Made by a program: the position numbers and the translations under genes. 64,000 nucleotides of DNA from Pseudomonas sp. Os17 (GTDB taxonomy: Bacteria; Pseudomonadota; Gammaproteobacteria; Pseudomonadales; Pseudomonadaceae): contig NZ_AP014627.1 of assembly GCF_001547895.1 (NCBI RefSeq), positions 2,855,501 to 2,919,500 of the forward strand, written 5' to 3'. Below are positions 34,947 through 42,986 of this stretch, one piece after another; the first letter of the stretch is position 1, and every line of letters starts with the position of its first letter. The notes beneath the pieces were generated by a model. The model worked only from the letters and a program-made list of their open reading frames with translations, was not told where the DNA came from and searched no databases.

Positions 34947-36767
34947 TTAGAACCTCAGGTAGTGGTGGGTGTAGGAACGCTTGAATGAGTAGCCCAGGAC
35001 GCTGATGCCATTGATCTGGCGGCGCACCGTATCGCCCAGGCCCGGGCCCTGGCCGGCGATGACGGCGTGGGCGTTGTCCAGCGGGGCCAAGATGTAATCG
35101 GTGAGCACGCGGCCCTGTTGCAGGCTGCGGATCATCAGGAAGCCGTCTTCCACGGCGATGCTGATGTCGCTGATGGGGGCGGCCGAGTCCTCGTTGAGGG
35201 CCTGGTAGGTGCCCACCGTGGCCAGCCAGTTGTCGGGCAGGGGAACCGGATCGACGCGTTCGCCCATGGCCAGCAGCTGGCCGTGACGCCGGGCGGTGAA
35301 CACCCGGCGCCCCTGGACGTTCACCAGGTCCAGCTGCACCCGGCCGAGGTCACCCAGGTCCTGCAGCCATACGCCGAGGAATTTTTTCTGGGCCCGCAGC
35401 CAGCCTTGTTCGTCGCGCAGCAGTTCGAAGCGCTTGCCGGCCAGTTCGCCGAACAGCCGCTGGTCCTGATCACGAATGCGCAATACGCCCCAGGCGGTGG
35501 CATAGAAACCCGCCAGGTGCTGGCGGTCGGCGGCTTCCGGAACCCGGCGCCGCGCGGTGACCCGCTCCTGGGGCTGGGCGCCGTCGCGCTTCTGGCCCGC
35601 GGGGGCACCGTGGGCCTGCAGCAGCATGCGCAGCACCTTGGGCACCAGCGGCTTGGCCACGGCCTCACCGGAGCCGGAATTGCTCATCACGATCACTGCC
35701 AGCTGCTGCTCCGGCAGCACACTGACCCGGGCCTGGAAGTCGCTGCCCACCGCGCTGTGCTGCCAGGTGCGGATCCCCGGGCGGACCCACTCCTCGCCAC
35801 AGGGCGAGAGGTACCAGCCCAGGCCCACCTGGCAATCGAAATCCAGCGGGTTGCCGTTGTTCTGCGCCCGCCCCATTTCCCTGATCGAGGCCGGGGACAG
35901 CACCTGGCGGTCCTTGTAGTGGCCCTGGGCAAACAGCATCCGCACAAAGCGGCTCAGGTCCCGCGGGCTACTCCACAGGCCTGTGGCGGACAGGTCGCGC
36001 AGCGGTTCGTCGGCGCTGCCGACCCCGTCGACATAGCCCCGGGCGCGGTAGGGCTGGGCCTGGCTGGTGCCGAGGAAGCTCGACTGGCTCATGCCCAGCG
36101 GGCGCAGCAGGCTTTTCTGCAACTGGCGCTCGAAGTCCAGACCGCTGCTGCGCTCGATCGCCGCGCCCAACAGGGCGTAGCCCAGGTTGGAGTAGGCGGT
36201 CTGGGTGCCGGGGCAATGGGTCAGCCAGACGCCGCTGACCTTGCCCGGCAGCTCGCCCAGGGGCTGGGTGGTGTAACGGTCGCGCAGGTATTCGGTGGGC
36301 AGGCCGGACTGGTGGCTGAGCAGACGGCGCAGGGTCACGGCCTGGTCGGCGACGTTCTGGTCCTGGTGAAAGCGCGAGCGGACGTAGAATTCCCGCAGGC
36401 TGTCCTGCAGGGGCGCGTCCAGTTGCAGGCGGCCCTGTTCCACCAGCTGCATGACGGCGGTGGCGGTCAGCAACTGCGACAGGGCCCCGGCCCGAAACGC
36501 GGTGTTTTCCGTCACTTGCAGGCCGCGGGCCTGGTCGGCAAAACCGAAACCCCGCGCCCAGATCAGCTCCTGACCGTCCACCAGGGCGATGGACAGCCCC
36601 GGCACCCGATGCTCGGCCATTTCCCGGGGGATGTACTGCTTCAGGTAACCGATGATGCTGGCGTAGTCGCCGCGGCCGATGGTCGGCGGCGCAGGGGGTT
36701 GGCCATTGCAGCCCAGGCTGCCCAGGAGCACGCCCAGCAATGGCAGGTGAAGAAGTTTGGGAGACAT
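34947..36767 (-). CDS. Beta-lactamase-fold (class C/PBP-like) lipoprotein lacking the catalytic Ser-x-x-Lys
   Basis: A 606-residue envelope protein with a lipoprotein signal (LLGSLGC, Cys20). Residues about 35-370 show the serine beta-lactamase/penicillin-binding fold, including RVPGLSIALVDGQELIWARGFG and the second motif TAYSNLGYALLG with Tyr-x-Asn. At the place of the nucleophile motif it reads FRAGALSQLLTATAVM where relatives have F-R-x-G-S-x-S-K; both the reactive Ser and the Lys are replaced (Ala and Gln). I checked this in the DNA (GCC and CAG). Residues about 410-600 are a C-terminal beta-rich extension. It is probably a non-catalytic binding or regulatory protein. It is 6 bp from the MipA gene. 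Confidence 0.82.
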   Translation of the reverse strand: MSPKLLHLPLLGVLLGSLGCNGQPPAPPTIGRGDYASIIGYLKQYIPREMAEHRVPGLSIALVDGQELIWARGFGFADQARGLQVTENTAFRAGALSQLLTATAVMQLVEQGRLQLDAPLQDSLREFYVRSRFHQDQNVADQAVTLRRLLSHQSGLPTEYLRDRYTTQPLGELPGKVSGVWLTHCPGTQTAYSNLGYALLGAAIERSSGLDFERQLQKSLLRPLGMSQSSFLGTSQAQPYRARGYVDGVGSADEPLRDLSATGLWSSPRDLSRFVRMLFAQGHYKDRQVLSPASIREMGRAQNNGNPLDFDCQVGLGWYLSPCGEEWVRPGIRTWQHSAVGSDFQARVSVLPEQQLAVIVMSNSGSGEAVAKPLVPKVLRMLLQAHGAPAGQKRDGAQPQERVTARRRVPEAADRQHLAGFYATAWGVLRIRDQDQRLFGELAGKRFELLRDEQGWLRAQKKFLGVWLQDLGDLGRVQLDLVNVQGRRVFTARRHGQLLAMGERVDPVPLPDNWLATVGTYQALNEDSAAPISDISIAVEDGFLMIRSLQQGRVLTDYILAPLDNAHAVIAGQGPGLGDTVRRQINGISVLGYSFKRSYTHHYLRF

Positions 36768-36867
36768 ACCGCAACCGACCGGAAATTCGATGGGCGGATG
36801 CTAGGGAAGGGCGTTTGCGGAGTCTTTGGCAGCTTTGTCGGGAAACTGTCAAAGAGTGTTAAGCGGC

Positions 36868-36897
36868 GCACCGCGCCTCAAGCCGAGGCGCGGTGCG
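36868..36897 (-). terminator. GC-rich hairpin behind the acetyltransferase gene
   Basis: GCACCGCGCCTC and GAGGCGCGGTGC make a perfect 12-bp stem over a five-base loop, 8 bp beyond the GNAT stop codon. There is no T-run, so it may need Rho or act mainly in RNA stability. Confidence 0.5.
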
Positions 36898-36904
36898 TGG
36901 GCGG

Positions 36905-37471
36905 TTACAGGGCCAGGCTGTGGATCACCTGGGTCGCATCGTCAGGGTCGATGCTGCTGCGCATGCCCAGCTGTTTGGCCAGGCGGCGCATGCTGTAGTT
37001 GGCGGCGCTGTCCACCGAATACAGTTGCTGGAAGCCATTGGCGCGGGCTTCGTCGATCAGGTGCTGCATCAGCAGCGCGCCGAGGCCCTTGCCTTGCCAT
37101 TGGTCGGCAATGGTCACGGCGAACTCGCAGCGCCAGGGCTGGTCGTCGACCTGGGCATAGCGACTGATGCCGATTTCCCGCAGTTCGCCGTTGTCGTGGA
37201 CCAGGGCCACGTAGGCCACCCGTTGCGGGGTGCCGACGTCCATCAGCTGATCCAGCAACTGATCGCCGACTTCCTTGACCTCACCGAGAAAGCGCTGGTG
37301 CCGGGTGACGGGGGAGAGGTTTTCGATAAAGGCCTTTTCCCGATCCCGGTCCTGGGGGCGCAGCGGGCGGATCAGCACATGGCTGCCGTCACTCAGGGCG
37401 TCGATCCAGTATTGGCCTTGCTGGGCCGGAAAGGGCGGTTGGGCGAGGATATCGAGAGCAGTGCTGGACAT
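36905..37471 (-). CDS. GNAT-family N-acetyltransferase
   Basis: A 188-residue acetyltransferase. The acetyl-CoA-binding P-loop is ADQWQGKGLGALLMQHLIDEA (Q/R-x-x-G-x-G/A motif, about residue 120) and the fold continues with LYSVDSAANYSMRRLAKQLGM. The N-terminal part has SHVLIRPLRPQDRDREKAFIENL, seen in the acyltransferase domain of protein-lysine acetyltransferases of the Pat type, so a protein substrate is possible. The start at 37471 (MSSTALDILAQPP) is preferred over the open frame upstream, which runs through an ANR site. A perfect ANR box lies 70 bp upstream. Confidence 0.83.
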   Translation of the reverse strand: MSSTALDILAQPPFPAQQGQYWIDALSDGSHVLIRPLRPQDRDREKAFIENLSPVTRHQRFLGEVKEVGDQLLDQLMDVGTPQRVAYVALVHDNGELREIGISRYAQVDDQPWRCEFAVTIADQWQGKGLGALLMQHLIDEARANGFQQLYSVDSAANYSMRRLAKQLGMRSSIDPDDATQVIHSLAL

Positions 37472-37540
37472 GATCAAGTCTCCGGAAAGGCAAAGGACAA
37501 GCAATTGCCCCAAGCTTTAACCCGGCGCCGATCCGGGCGC

Positions 37541-37554
37541 TTGATCGACATCAA
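37541..37554 (-). promoter_or_regulatory. ANR (FNR-type) box upstream of the acetyltransferase
   Basis: TTGATCGACATCAA is a perfect TTGAT-N4-ATCAA palindrome. Its centre (37547.5) would put a class II start at about 37506 and a -10 near TTAAAG (37520-37515). It is 70 bp from the acetyltransferase start on the minus strand and almost 200 bp from the plus-strand gene, so the former is the likely target. Confidence 0.7.
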
Positions 37555-37700
37555 TGTCTGCTGCAGTCGCGTGGTGGCCGGCGATCATCGGTCATGGCCC
37601 GGCATCAATGGCCGGTTGCGCGGATACCCGAGCGGGCTCGCCCTGGTACGCGGCCCGGGGGGTATCATGGCGCGGTCGATTTTTTCGTTCGAGGTCCGCC

Positions 37701-37748
37701 ATGCCCCAGGTCTTTGTGCATTCTCCCTGCCGCGGTACCGGCTCATGA
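37701..37748 (+). CDS. Possible 15-residue leader peptide ahead of the HD protein
   Basis: ATG at 37701 follows a GAGG ribosome-like site and encodes 15 residues (starting MPQVFVHSPC) before a TGA that overlaps the ATG of the next gene by four bases. Because the main gene has no clear ribosome site of its own, translational coupling is plausible. Equally, translation could begin at an in-frame ATG at 37668. Existence is uncertain. Confidence 0.25.
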   Translation: MPQVFVHSPCRGTGS

Positions 37749-38176
37749 GCAGCCTGGAGCGGGCGATCGCCATCGCCGCCCAGGCCCATGCCGGGCAGGT
37801 CGACAAGGGCGGTGCGCCCTACATCCTGCATCCGCTGCGGGTCATGCTGGGTCTGCAGCGGCCCGAGGAGCGCATTGTCGCGGTGCTGCACGATGTGCTG
37901 GAGGACAGCGCGGTGACCCTGGAGCAACTGCGCGGCGAAGGTTTTTCCGCGGCGGTGCTGGCGGCGCTGTCGGCCTTGACCAAGGTCGAGGGGGAGGATT
38001 ACCCGGCCTTCATCCGGCGCGCGGCGGCCAATCCCCTGGCTCGCCGGGTCAAGCTTGCGGACCTGGCGGATAACAGCGACCTGTCGCGAATTCCCGAACC
38101 GGGCGCCGAAGACCTCCGGCGCCTGGAAAAGTACCGCCAGGCCATGCACTACCTGAACTCACTGGCGGCGGACTGA
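37745..38176 (+). CDS. Small HD-domain hydrolase (SpoT/MESH1-like)
   Basis: A 143-residue metal-dependent phosphohydrolase with the HD_4 layout of the (p)ppGpp hydrolase domain: AHAGQVDKGGAPYILHPLRVML (first His ligands, residue 15 on), VAVLHDVLEDSAVTLEQL with the HD and ED pair (about 50), and RRVKLADLADNSDLSRI with the distal Asp (about 105). It has no synthetase or regulatory domain, so it fits a small alarmone hydrolase. The chosen start MSSLERAI overlaps a possible leader peptide; an in-frame upstream ATG at 37668 would add 25 residues. Confidence 0.75.
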   Translation: MSSLERAIAIAAQAHAGQVDKGGAPYILHPLRVMLGLQRPEERIVAVLHDVLEDSAVTLEQLRGEGFSAAVLAALSALTKVEGEDYPAFIRRAAANPLARRVKLADLADNSDLSRIPEPGAEDLRRLEKYRQAMHYLNSLAAD

Positions 38177-38178
38177 CA

Positions 38179-38202
38179 GGCCCGGCTCCTCAGCCGGGGG
38201 CC
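38179..38202. terminator. Hairpin between convergent genes
   Basis: GGCCCGGCT-CCTC-AGCCGGG gives a 7-bp GC stem with a four-base loop just beyond the HD gene stop and before the 3' end of the small minus-strand gene. It lacks a T-run. Confidence 0.4.
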
Positions 38203-38212
38203 TGCAAGGCAT

Positions 38213-38542
38213 TCAACTGTTGTAGCTGGAGAGGGCCACTTCGGCGTTGCGCGCCGGCGGTTTGCTGCCCCGGGTGCGCCAGTGTTCGATCAGCGCGCGG
38301 CCATGGGCCAGGCCGGCCTGCAGCGCGGCTTCGGTGCTGGTGTAGTCGTTGCCGTAGGGCGGGCAGGCAAAGTGCACGGAAAAGCACGGGTGCTGGCCAT
38401 GGCCGGTGAGGCGTCCCACGTAGCTGAAGCTGGGGCCGGACTGGTGGGCACACAGGCTCGGTGAGCTGGGCTCGCGGATGATCATCACGTAAATGTCATG
38501 GTCGAATTGGGTGTCTTGATACCAACTGCTTGAAGAGTCCAT
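38213..38542 (-). CDS. Hypothetical protein, 109 residues
   Basis: A small soluble protein starting MDSSSSWYQDTQFDHDIYVM. It has no signal peptide or known motif, though the central CFSVHFACPPYGNDYTSTEAALQAGLAHGRALIEH suggests a small alpha-beta domain. The start lies in an AGGAGG-containing context (GGAGGTGGACC on the minus strand), a strong ribosome site, which supports it as real. It is 53 bp downstream of the amidase gene on the same strand. Confidence 0.65.
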   Translation of the reverse strand: MDSSSSWYQDTQFDHDIYVMIIREPSSPSLCAHQSGPSFSYVGRLTGHGQHPCFSVHFACPPYGNDYTSTEAALQAGLAHGRALIEHWRTRGSKPPARNAEVALSSYNS

Positions 38543-38595
38543 GGTCCACCTCCTTGTCCGTAAAGCGACGCGCTGTTGCTGCGTCAGCGGGTTGT

Positions 38596-40053
38596 TCAGT
38601 GCAATTCGCGCCCGGGGGCGTCGAGCAGCCCGGCGGGGTGGCTGAACACTCCCGCAGGCAGCAGTTTTTCCAGGGCCCGGGCGGCCCGCAGGACCAGAGC
38701 GTCGCGGCCGAAGCGGGCGACGATCTGCAGGCCCATGGGCAGGCCGGCGGCGCTCAGGCCGCAGGGCATGCTCAGCGCCGGCTGGCGGCTGAAATTGAAG
38801 GGAAAGGTGGTCGGCTGCCACATGGCGCTGACGTGTTCCGGCCAGTCCGGCGGCATCTGGCGCTCCACGGCGAACGGCTCGACCACCGCGGTGGGGGTCA
38901 GCAGCAGGTCGTATTCACCGAGAAACCCGTGCAGTCGCTGGGCTACCTGATGCCGTTCCTGCACCGCGCAGGCGTAGTCCAGGGCGTTGAGCTGGCGTGC
39001 CCGGACCTGAGCCTGCTGCAGAAAGTCGCCGACCAGGTGGCGGTTTTCCCCGGGTATTTCCTGGGTCACCGCGCACGCCACTTCCACCGGCCAGGCCCGC
39101 AGGTAGTTCGGCGCCGGGTTGCCGATGTCTGGCGAGGCCAGGACCAGGGTCGCGCCGGCCTGTTGCAGCAGCTGGGCGGCGCTCAGGCAGGCCGCGGCGA
39201 TCTGCGGGTCGACGTGGGCGGCGTAGCCCAGGTCGGCGCTGAAGGCGATGCGCAGGCCGCTGACACCGTCCTCGATGGCAGCGAGAAAATCCGTCGGGCC
39301 ATGGGACCAGGCAAAGGGTTCGCCGGGTTCATGCTGGCTCATGAGTTCCATCAGCAAGGCGATGTCGCGCACGTGGCGGGCAATCGGCCCTTCGGCCGGC
39401 ATGCCGCCGGGGTCGATGCTCGGGCAGGCGGACACCAGCCCGTGGCTGGGCTTGAAACCTATGACCCCGCAGAAGCTCGACGGGGTGCGGATCGATCCGG
39501 CGGCATCGTTGCCGGTGGCCGCCGGGGCATAGCCGGCGGCGACCCCCGCGGTGCTGCCGCCACTGCTGCCACCGGCATGCAGGGCCAGGTTCCACGGGTT
39601 GCGGGTGACTCCGGTCAGGGGGCTGTCGGTCAGCGGCGTGCTGCCCAGCTCGGGCAGGGTGGTCTTGGCGATGAAGATCGCCCCGGCCTCGCGCAGGCGT
39701 GCCACCAGGGATGAGTCGTGGGGCAGCGCCGCACGCTCGGCCAGGGCTCTGGAGCCGTTGCGGGTGCGCCAGCCGCGAATGTCGTGGTTGTCCTTGACCA
39801 GAATCGGAATGCCGTCGAGCCGGCCCAGCGGCTGCCCGGCGGCCCAGCGCGCGGTGGACGCCTGGGCGGCCAGCAGCGCGGCCTGATCCTGGCGTTCACA
39901 CAGGGCGTTGAGCTGCGGCTCGTGGCGCTCGATCTGTGCCAGGACGGCCTGCAGCAGGTCCACCGGGGTGAACTGCAAGCTGGCGAAGCCTTGCAGCAGC
40001 GCCTCGATCGACAGCTGGTGCAGGGCCACGTGACGGGAATTGGGTAACGACAT
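38596..40053 (-). CDS. Amidase-signature enzyme
   Basis: A 485-residue amidase hydrolysing a carboxamide. The Ser-cisSer-Lys triad is visible: Lys in GIPILVKDNHD (about residue 80), Ser in HAGGSSGGSTAGVAAG and the nucleophile Ser in NDAAGSIRTPSSFCG (about 180). FKPSHGLVS follows as usual. The start MSLPNSRHVAL at 40053 is preferred to the longer frame. It shares a strand with the polyamine-type binding protein about 105 bp upstream and the AraC regulator beyond, suggesting a small amide-use cluster. Substrate unknown. Confidence 0.87.
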   Translation of the reverse strand: MSLPNSRHVALHQLSIEALLQGFASLQFTPVDLLQAVLAQIERHEPQLNALCERQDQAALLAAQASTARWAAGQPLGRLDGIPILVKDNHDIRGWRTRNGSRALAERAALPHDSSLVARLREAGAIFIAKTTLPELGSTPLTDSPLTGVTRNPWNLALHAGGSSGGSTAGVAAGYAPAATGNDAAGSIRTPSSFCGVIGFKPSHGLVSACPSIDPGGMPAEGPIARHVRDIALLMELMSQHEPGEPFAWSHGPTDFLAAIEDGVSGLRIAFSADLGYAAHVDPQIAAACLSAAQLLQQAGATLVLASPDIGNPAPNYLRAWPVEVACAVTQEIPGENRHLVGDFLQQAQVRARQLNALDYACAVQERHQVAQRLHGFLGEYDLLLTPTAVVEPFAVERQMPPDWPEHVSAMWQPTTFPFNFSRQPALSMPCGLSAAGLPMGLQIVARFGRDALVLRAARALEKLLPAGVFSHPAGLLDAPGRELH

Positions 40054-40158
40054 ATTCGACTCTGGGTTCAGGCACGCCGGGCGCAGGCTGCGCCACGGCA
40101 TGGAAGGGCTGCAGGAACGCGCTGGGCGGCGCTCCGGCAAGCCTTCGCGGTGAGTGAC

Positions 40159-41280
40159 TCAGCGGCCACTGGTGACCTTGACCCAGGTGCGGGTGCGGAC
40201 GCGTTCGGCCTTGGCCGGCAGCGGTGCCAGGGGAAACAGGCGGGTCATGGTCGCGGCGCTGGGGAACAGGTCCGGGTTGTCCAGCAGCGACTGCTGGATG
40301 AAGGGTTTGGAGTCGGTGATGCCATTGGGGTAGCCGACATAGTTGCTGATGGAGGCGATGACCTTGGGCTCCATCAGGTAATTGAGGACCGCGTGGGCGG
40401 TGTCCACGTGCTTGGCGCCGGCGGGAATGGCCACGGTGTCGAACCACACCAGGGTGCCTTCCTTGGGAATGCGCATTTCGATGTGCACGCCGTTCTTGGC
40501 CTCGTTGGAGCGGTTGGCCGCCTGCAGGAAGCCGCCGGAGTAGCCCACGGCCACGCAGATGTTGCCGTTGGCGATGTCGCCCATCCACTTGGCGCTGTGG
40601 AAGTAGCGCACGTAAGGACGCAGCTTGAGCAGCAGGGCCTCGGCCTTGCGGTAGTCCTCGGGGTTCTGGCTGTTGGGGTCCAGGCCCAGGTAGTGCAGGG
40701 CCAGAGGCAGCATTTCGGCCGGCGAGTCGAGGAAGGTCACGCCGCACTGGCTGAGCTTCTTCAGGTTCTCTTCCTTGAACACCAGGTCCCAGCTGTTGAC
40801 TGGCGCCTCGCTGCCCAGCAGTTCCTGGACCTTGTCGCGGTTGTAGCCGATCAGGTTGGTGCCCCACATGTAGGGAATCACGTAGCGGTTGCCCGGATCG
40901 CTCTGGGCCAGCAGCTTCATCACCGCCGAGTCGAGGTTCTTCCAGTTCGGCAGTTGCGCGCGGTCCAGGGGCTGGAACGCCCCCGCGGCGATCTGCTTGC
41001 TGACGAAACCGCTGGAAGGCACCACCACGTCATAGCCGCTGTTGCCGGTCAGCAGCTTGGCTTCCAGCACTTCGTTGCTTTCGAAGATGTCGTACTTGAC
41101 CTTGATCCCGGTGCTGGCCTGGAAATCCTTGATGGTGTTGGGAGCGATGTACTCCGACCAGTTGAAGATGTTCACCGTGCGCTCGGGGGCGGCGTGGGCG
41201 CTGAAGCTGGCGCTCAGGGCCAGGGCGCTCAGGGAGCAGCTCAGGGCCAGGCGGGTGAGGGCGGTATGCAGCAATTTCAT
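40159..41280 (-). CDS. Periplasmic polyamine-type binding protein (PotF/SpuD-like)
   Basis: A 373-residue exported protein. Residues 1-30 are a signal peptide ending SAHAAPE. The mature N-terminus TVNIFNWSEYIAPNTIKDFQ and the following GYDVVVPSSGFVSKQI are hallmarks of putrescine/spermidine-binding proteins, as is WGTNLIGYNRDKV. No permease or ATPase genes accompany it, so it must serve a transporter encoded elsewhere or act as a sensor for the downstream amidase pathway. It lies between the AraC regulator and the amidase on the minus strand. Confidence 0.88.
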   Translation of the reverse strand: MKLLHTALTRLALSCSLSALALSASFSAHAAPERTVNIFNWSEYIAPNTIKDFQASTGIKVKYDIFESNEVLEAKLLTGNSGYDVVVPSSGFVSKQIAAGAFQPLDRAQLPNWKNLDSAVMKLLAQSDPGNRYVIPYMWGTNLIGYNRDKVQELLGSEAPVNSWDLVFKEENLKKLSQCGVTFLDSPAEMLPLALHYLGLDPNSQNPEDYRKAEALLLKLRPYVRYFHSAKWMGDIANGNICVAVGYSGGFLQAANRSNEAKNGVHIEMRIPKEGTLVWFDTVAIPAGAKHVDTAHAVLNYLMEPKVIASISNYVGYPNGITDSKPFIQQSLLDNPDLFPSAATMTRLFPLAPLPAKAERVRTRTWVKVTSGR

Positions 41281-41386
41281 CTGACAACTCCATGTCTGAA
41301 ATAAGCGGGACCTTCCGGGGGAGTCATTCTTGGCCGGATGGGCCCCTGAGAGAATGTTGGCAACGGTCAATAGGGGATATTTAGCG

Positions 41387-42418
41387 TCAATCTTGCGCCT
41401 GGTCCGAGAGCGGACCGAGCTGGCCGGCCAGTTGCCGGAAGCGTCCGGGCGCGACGCCGCTCCAGCGTTGGAAGGCATGGCGGAAACTGGCCGTCTCCTT
41501 GAAGCCCAGGGCTTCGGCGATGCGGTAGATGGGCAGGCTGTGCTGGCCCAGCAACTGTTGCGCCCGGGCGTAGCGCAGCTCATCGAGCAACTGCTGATAG
41601 CTGGTGTCCTGGGCCCGCAGGCGCCGGCGCAGGGTGCTCGGGGAGCAATGCACCTGGCGCGCCAGGCTGTCGAAGTCCGGCACCGCGTGCAGCTGTTCAT
41701 TGAGGATGCGCCGCACCTGATCGATCCAGGTCGGCCGCGCGCTGAGCTCCTCGTTGAGGCGGATGCAGCGTTGCAGCATGTCGTTCTGGGTCACCAGGTC
41801 CGCCAGGGGCAGGCGCCGGTCCAGCCATTCCAGGTCGAAACCGATGGCGTTGTGTCCGGCATTGAACTGCACCGGGCAATTGAACGCCTGCTCGTAGCTG
41901 TCCAGATAGGGTTGCGGCGGGTGCTTGAGGTGCACCTCGCGCAGCGGCAGCTTGCAGCCCAGCAGGTCCTGGCAGGTAACCCGGTAGGACGACATGCAGA
42001 AGTCGGTGTTGAACACCTCAAGCTCGGTTTCGCTGTACTGGTCGGCGGTGAGCCAGGCCAGGCCGTCGCGGATCTGCAGGTCGAGGTGGAAGAAGGTGCC
42101 CAGCAGCAAGGGGTAGCGCAGCGCCAGGGACCAGCCTTCACGCAGGGTGGCGCTGGTCAGCAGGGTCAGGCCGAACATGCCGTAGGCACTGATGTGCAGG
42201 TTGCGTCCCAGCACCAGCCCCAGGTCCTGGCGAAAGGCCACGGCGTTGCTGAACACGCGCATTTCCTGGCTGATGTTGATCAGGCTGTTGGGCAGCTCCA
42301 GGTCCGCCAACTGGATGCCGCTGCCTTCCAGCAGCACCTCGGCGGACACCTCGCTGCCGCGGAAGGCGTCCAGCACCGCTTGGGTGGTGTGCAGGGTCGT
42401 CAGGCGCAGTGCGGTCAT
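41387..42418 (-). CDS. AraC-family transcriptional regulator
   Basis: A 343-residue regulator with an Arabinose_bd-type N-terminal ligand domain (GSGIQLADLELPNSLINISQEM, residue 33 on, and SAYGMFGLTLLTSATLREG) and an AraC DNA-binding domain in the last 100 residues (VHCSPSTLRRRLRAQDTSYQQ and IYRIAEALGFKETASFRHAF). Relatives include OruR and ArgR-like activators in pseudomonads. The neighbouring binding-protein and amidase genes on the same strand are likely targets. The start MTALRLTTL at 42418 is preferred over the extended frame. Confidence 0.87.
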   Translation of the reverse strand: MTALRLTTLHTTQAVLDAFRGSEVSAEVLLEGSGIQLADLELPNSLINISQEMRVFSNAVAFRQDLGLVLGRNLHISAYGMFGLTLLTSATLREGWSLALRYPLLLGTFFHLDLQIRDGLAWLTADQYSETELEVFNTDFCMSSYRVTCQDLLGCKLPLREVHLKHPPQPYLDSYEQAFNCPVQFNAGHNAIGFDLEWLDRRLPLADLVTQNDMLQRCIRLNEELSARPTWIDQVRRILNEQLHAVPDFDSLARQVHCSPSTLRRRLRAQDTSYQQLLDELRYARAQQLLGQHSLPIYRIAEALGFKETASFRHAFQRWSGVAPGRFRQLAGQLGPLSDQAQD

Positions 42419-42489
42419 CGTTGACCTCGGATTGATATCGAGGGGCGTGACTTTAGGGGTTCCGCGCCTGCGGTTCAATTGCCCCCTCG

Positions 42490-42850
42490 CCGGCGCTGGC
42501 GTCGGGTACATCCGTGGCGGCCTGGCGATTGTCGCGGTGCCGGCCTGCATGCTGTGCGCTGCGTTGTCCGGTTCGTCGCCGGCCACGGTGGCGACGGTGG
42601 GCTCGATTGTCGTGGCGGGCAGGGTGCGCTCAGGCTACCCCAAGGCATTCGGCGCCGAGATCATCTGCAACGCCGGCCCCCGGGGCATCCTGATTCCGCC
42701 GTCGATCGTCATGCTGGTGTACTCGGCCTGAGTCGCGCTGTTCGTGTACCGCGACATGAGGCTGCGCGACCGCGCCAAGGTGCTGCTGTTTCTGATCCTG
42801 GTGACTTACGTCCCCCTGATTCTCCCTGGCCTTGCCCAACTGGCTAGGCA
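42490..42850 (+). pseudogene. Remnant of a TRAP-transporter large permease (DctM)
   Basis: One plus-strand frame contains three fragments of a DctM permease. GYIRGGLAIVAV to IPPSIVMLVYSA matches the conserved SGSSPATVA region near residues 80-165 of a roughly 425-residue protein. A TGA follows, then VALFVYRDMRLRDRAKVLL, which normally lies about 90 residues later, then FLILVTYVPLI, resembling the extreme C-terminus. Both junctions are in the same frame and fall at short similar stretches (VYSA and LL), indicating two internal deletions. Start and other domains are gone. Not functional. Confidence 0.75.
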
Positions 42851-42882
42851 TGTAAACAAGGCACTGGCTGCACTGGCTATCT

Positions 42883-42984
42883 GTAGCCGCTGCCGCAGGC
42901 TGCGAACGACTGCGAAGCAGGCGCCGTTCTTGAGGCCCCTGAAGCCCCTTCGGGGCTTTTCGCAGCCTGCGGCAGCGGCTACAG
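42883..42984. repeat. Single repeat unit of the GTAGCCGCTGCCGCAGG family with internal terminator
   Basis: GTAGCCGCTGCCGCAGGCTG at the left and CAGCCTGCGGCAGCGGCTAC at the right are perfect inverted arms of a 102-bp unit. The centre holds GAAGCCCCTTCGGGGCTTTT, a good small terminator on the plus strand. It lies between the TRAP remnant and the glycosylase gene. Confidence 0.9.
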
Positions 42985-42986
42985 GG

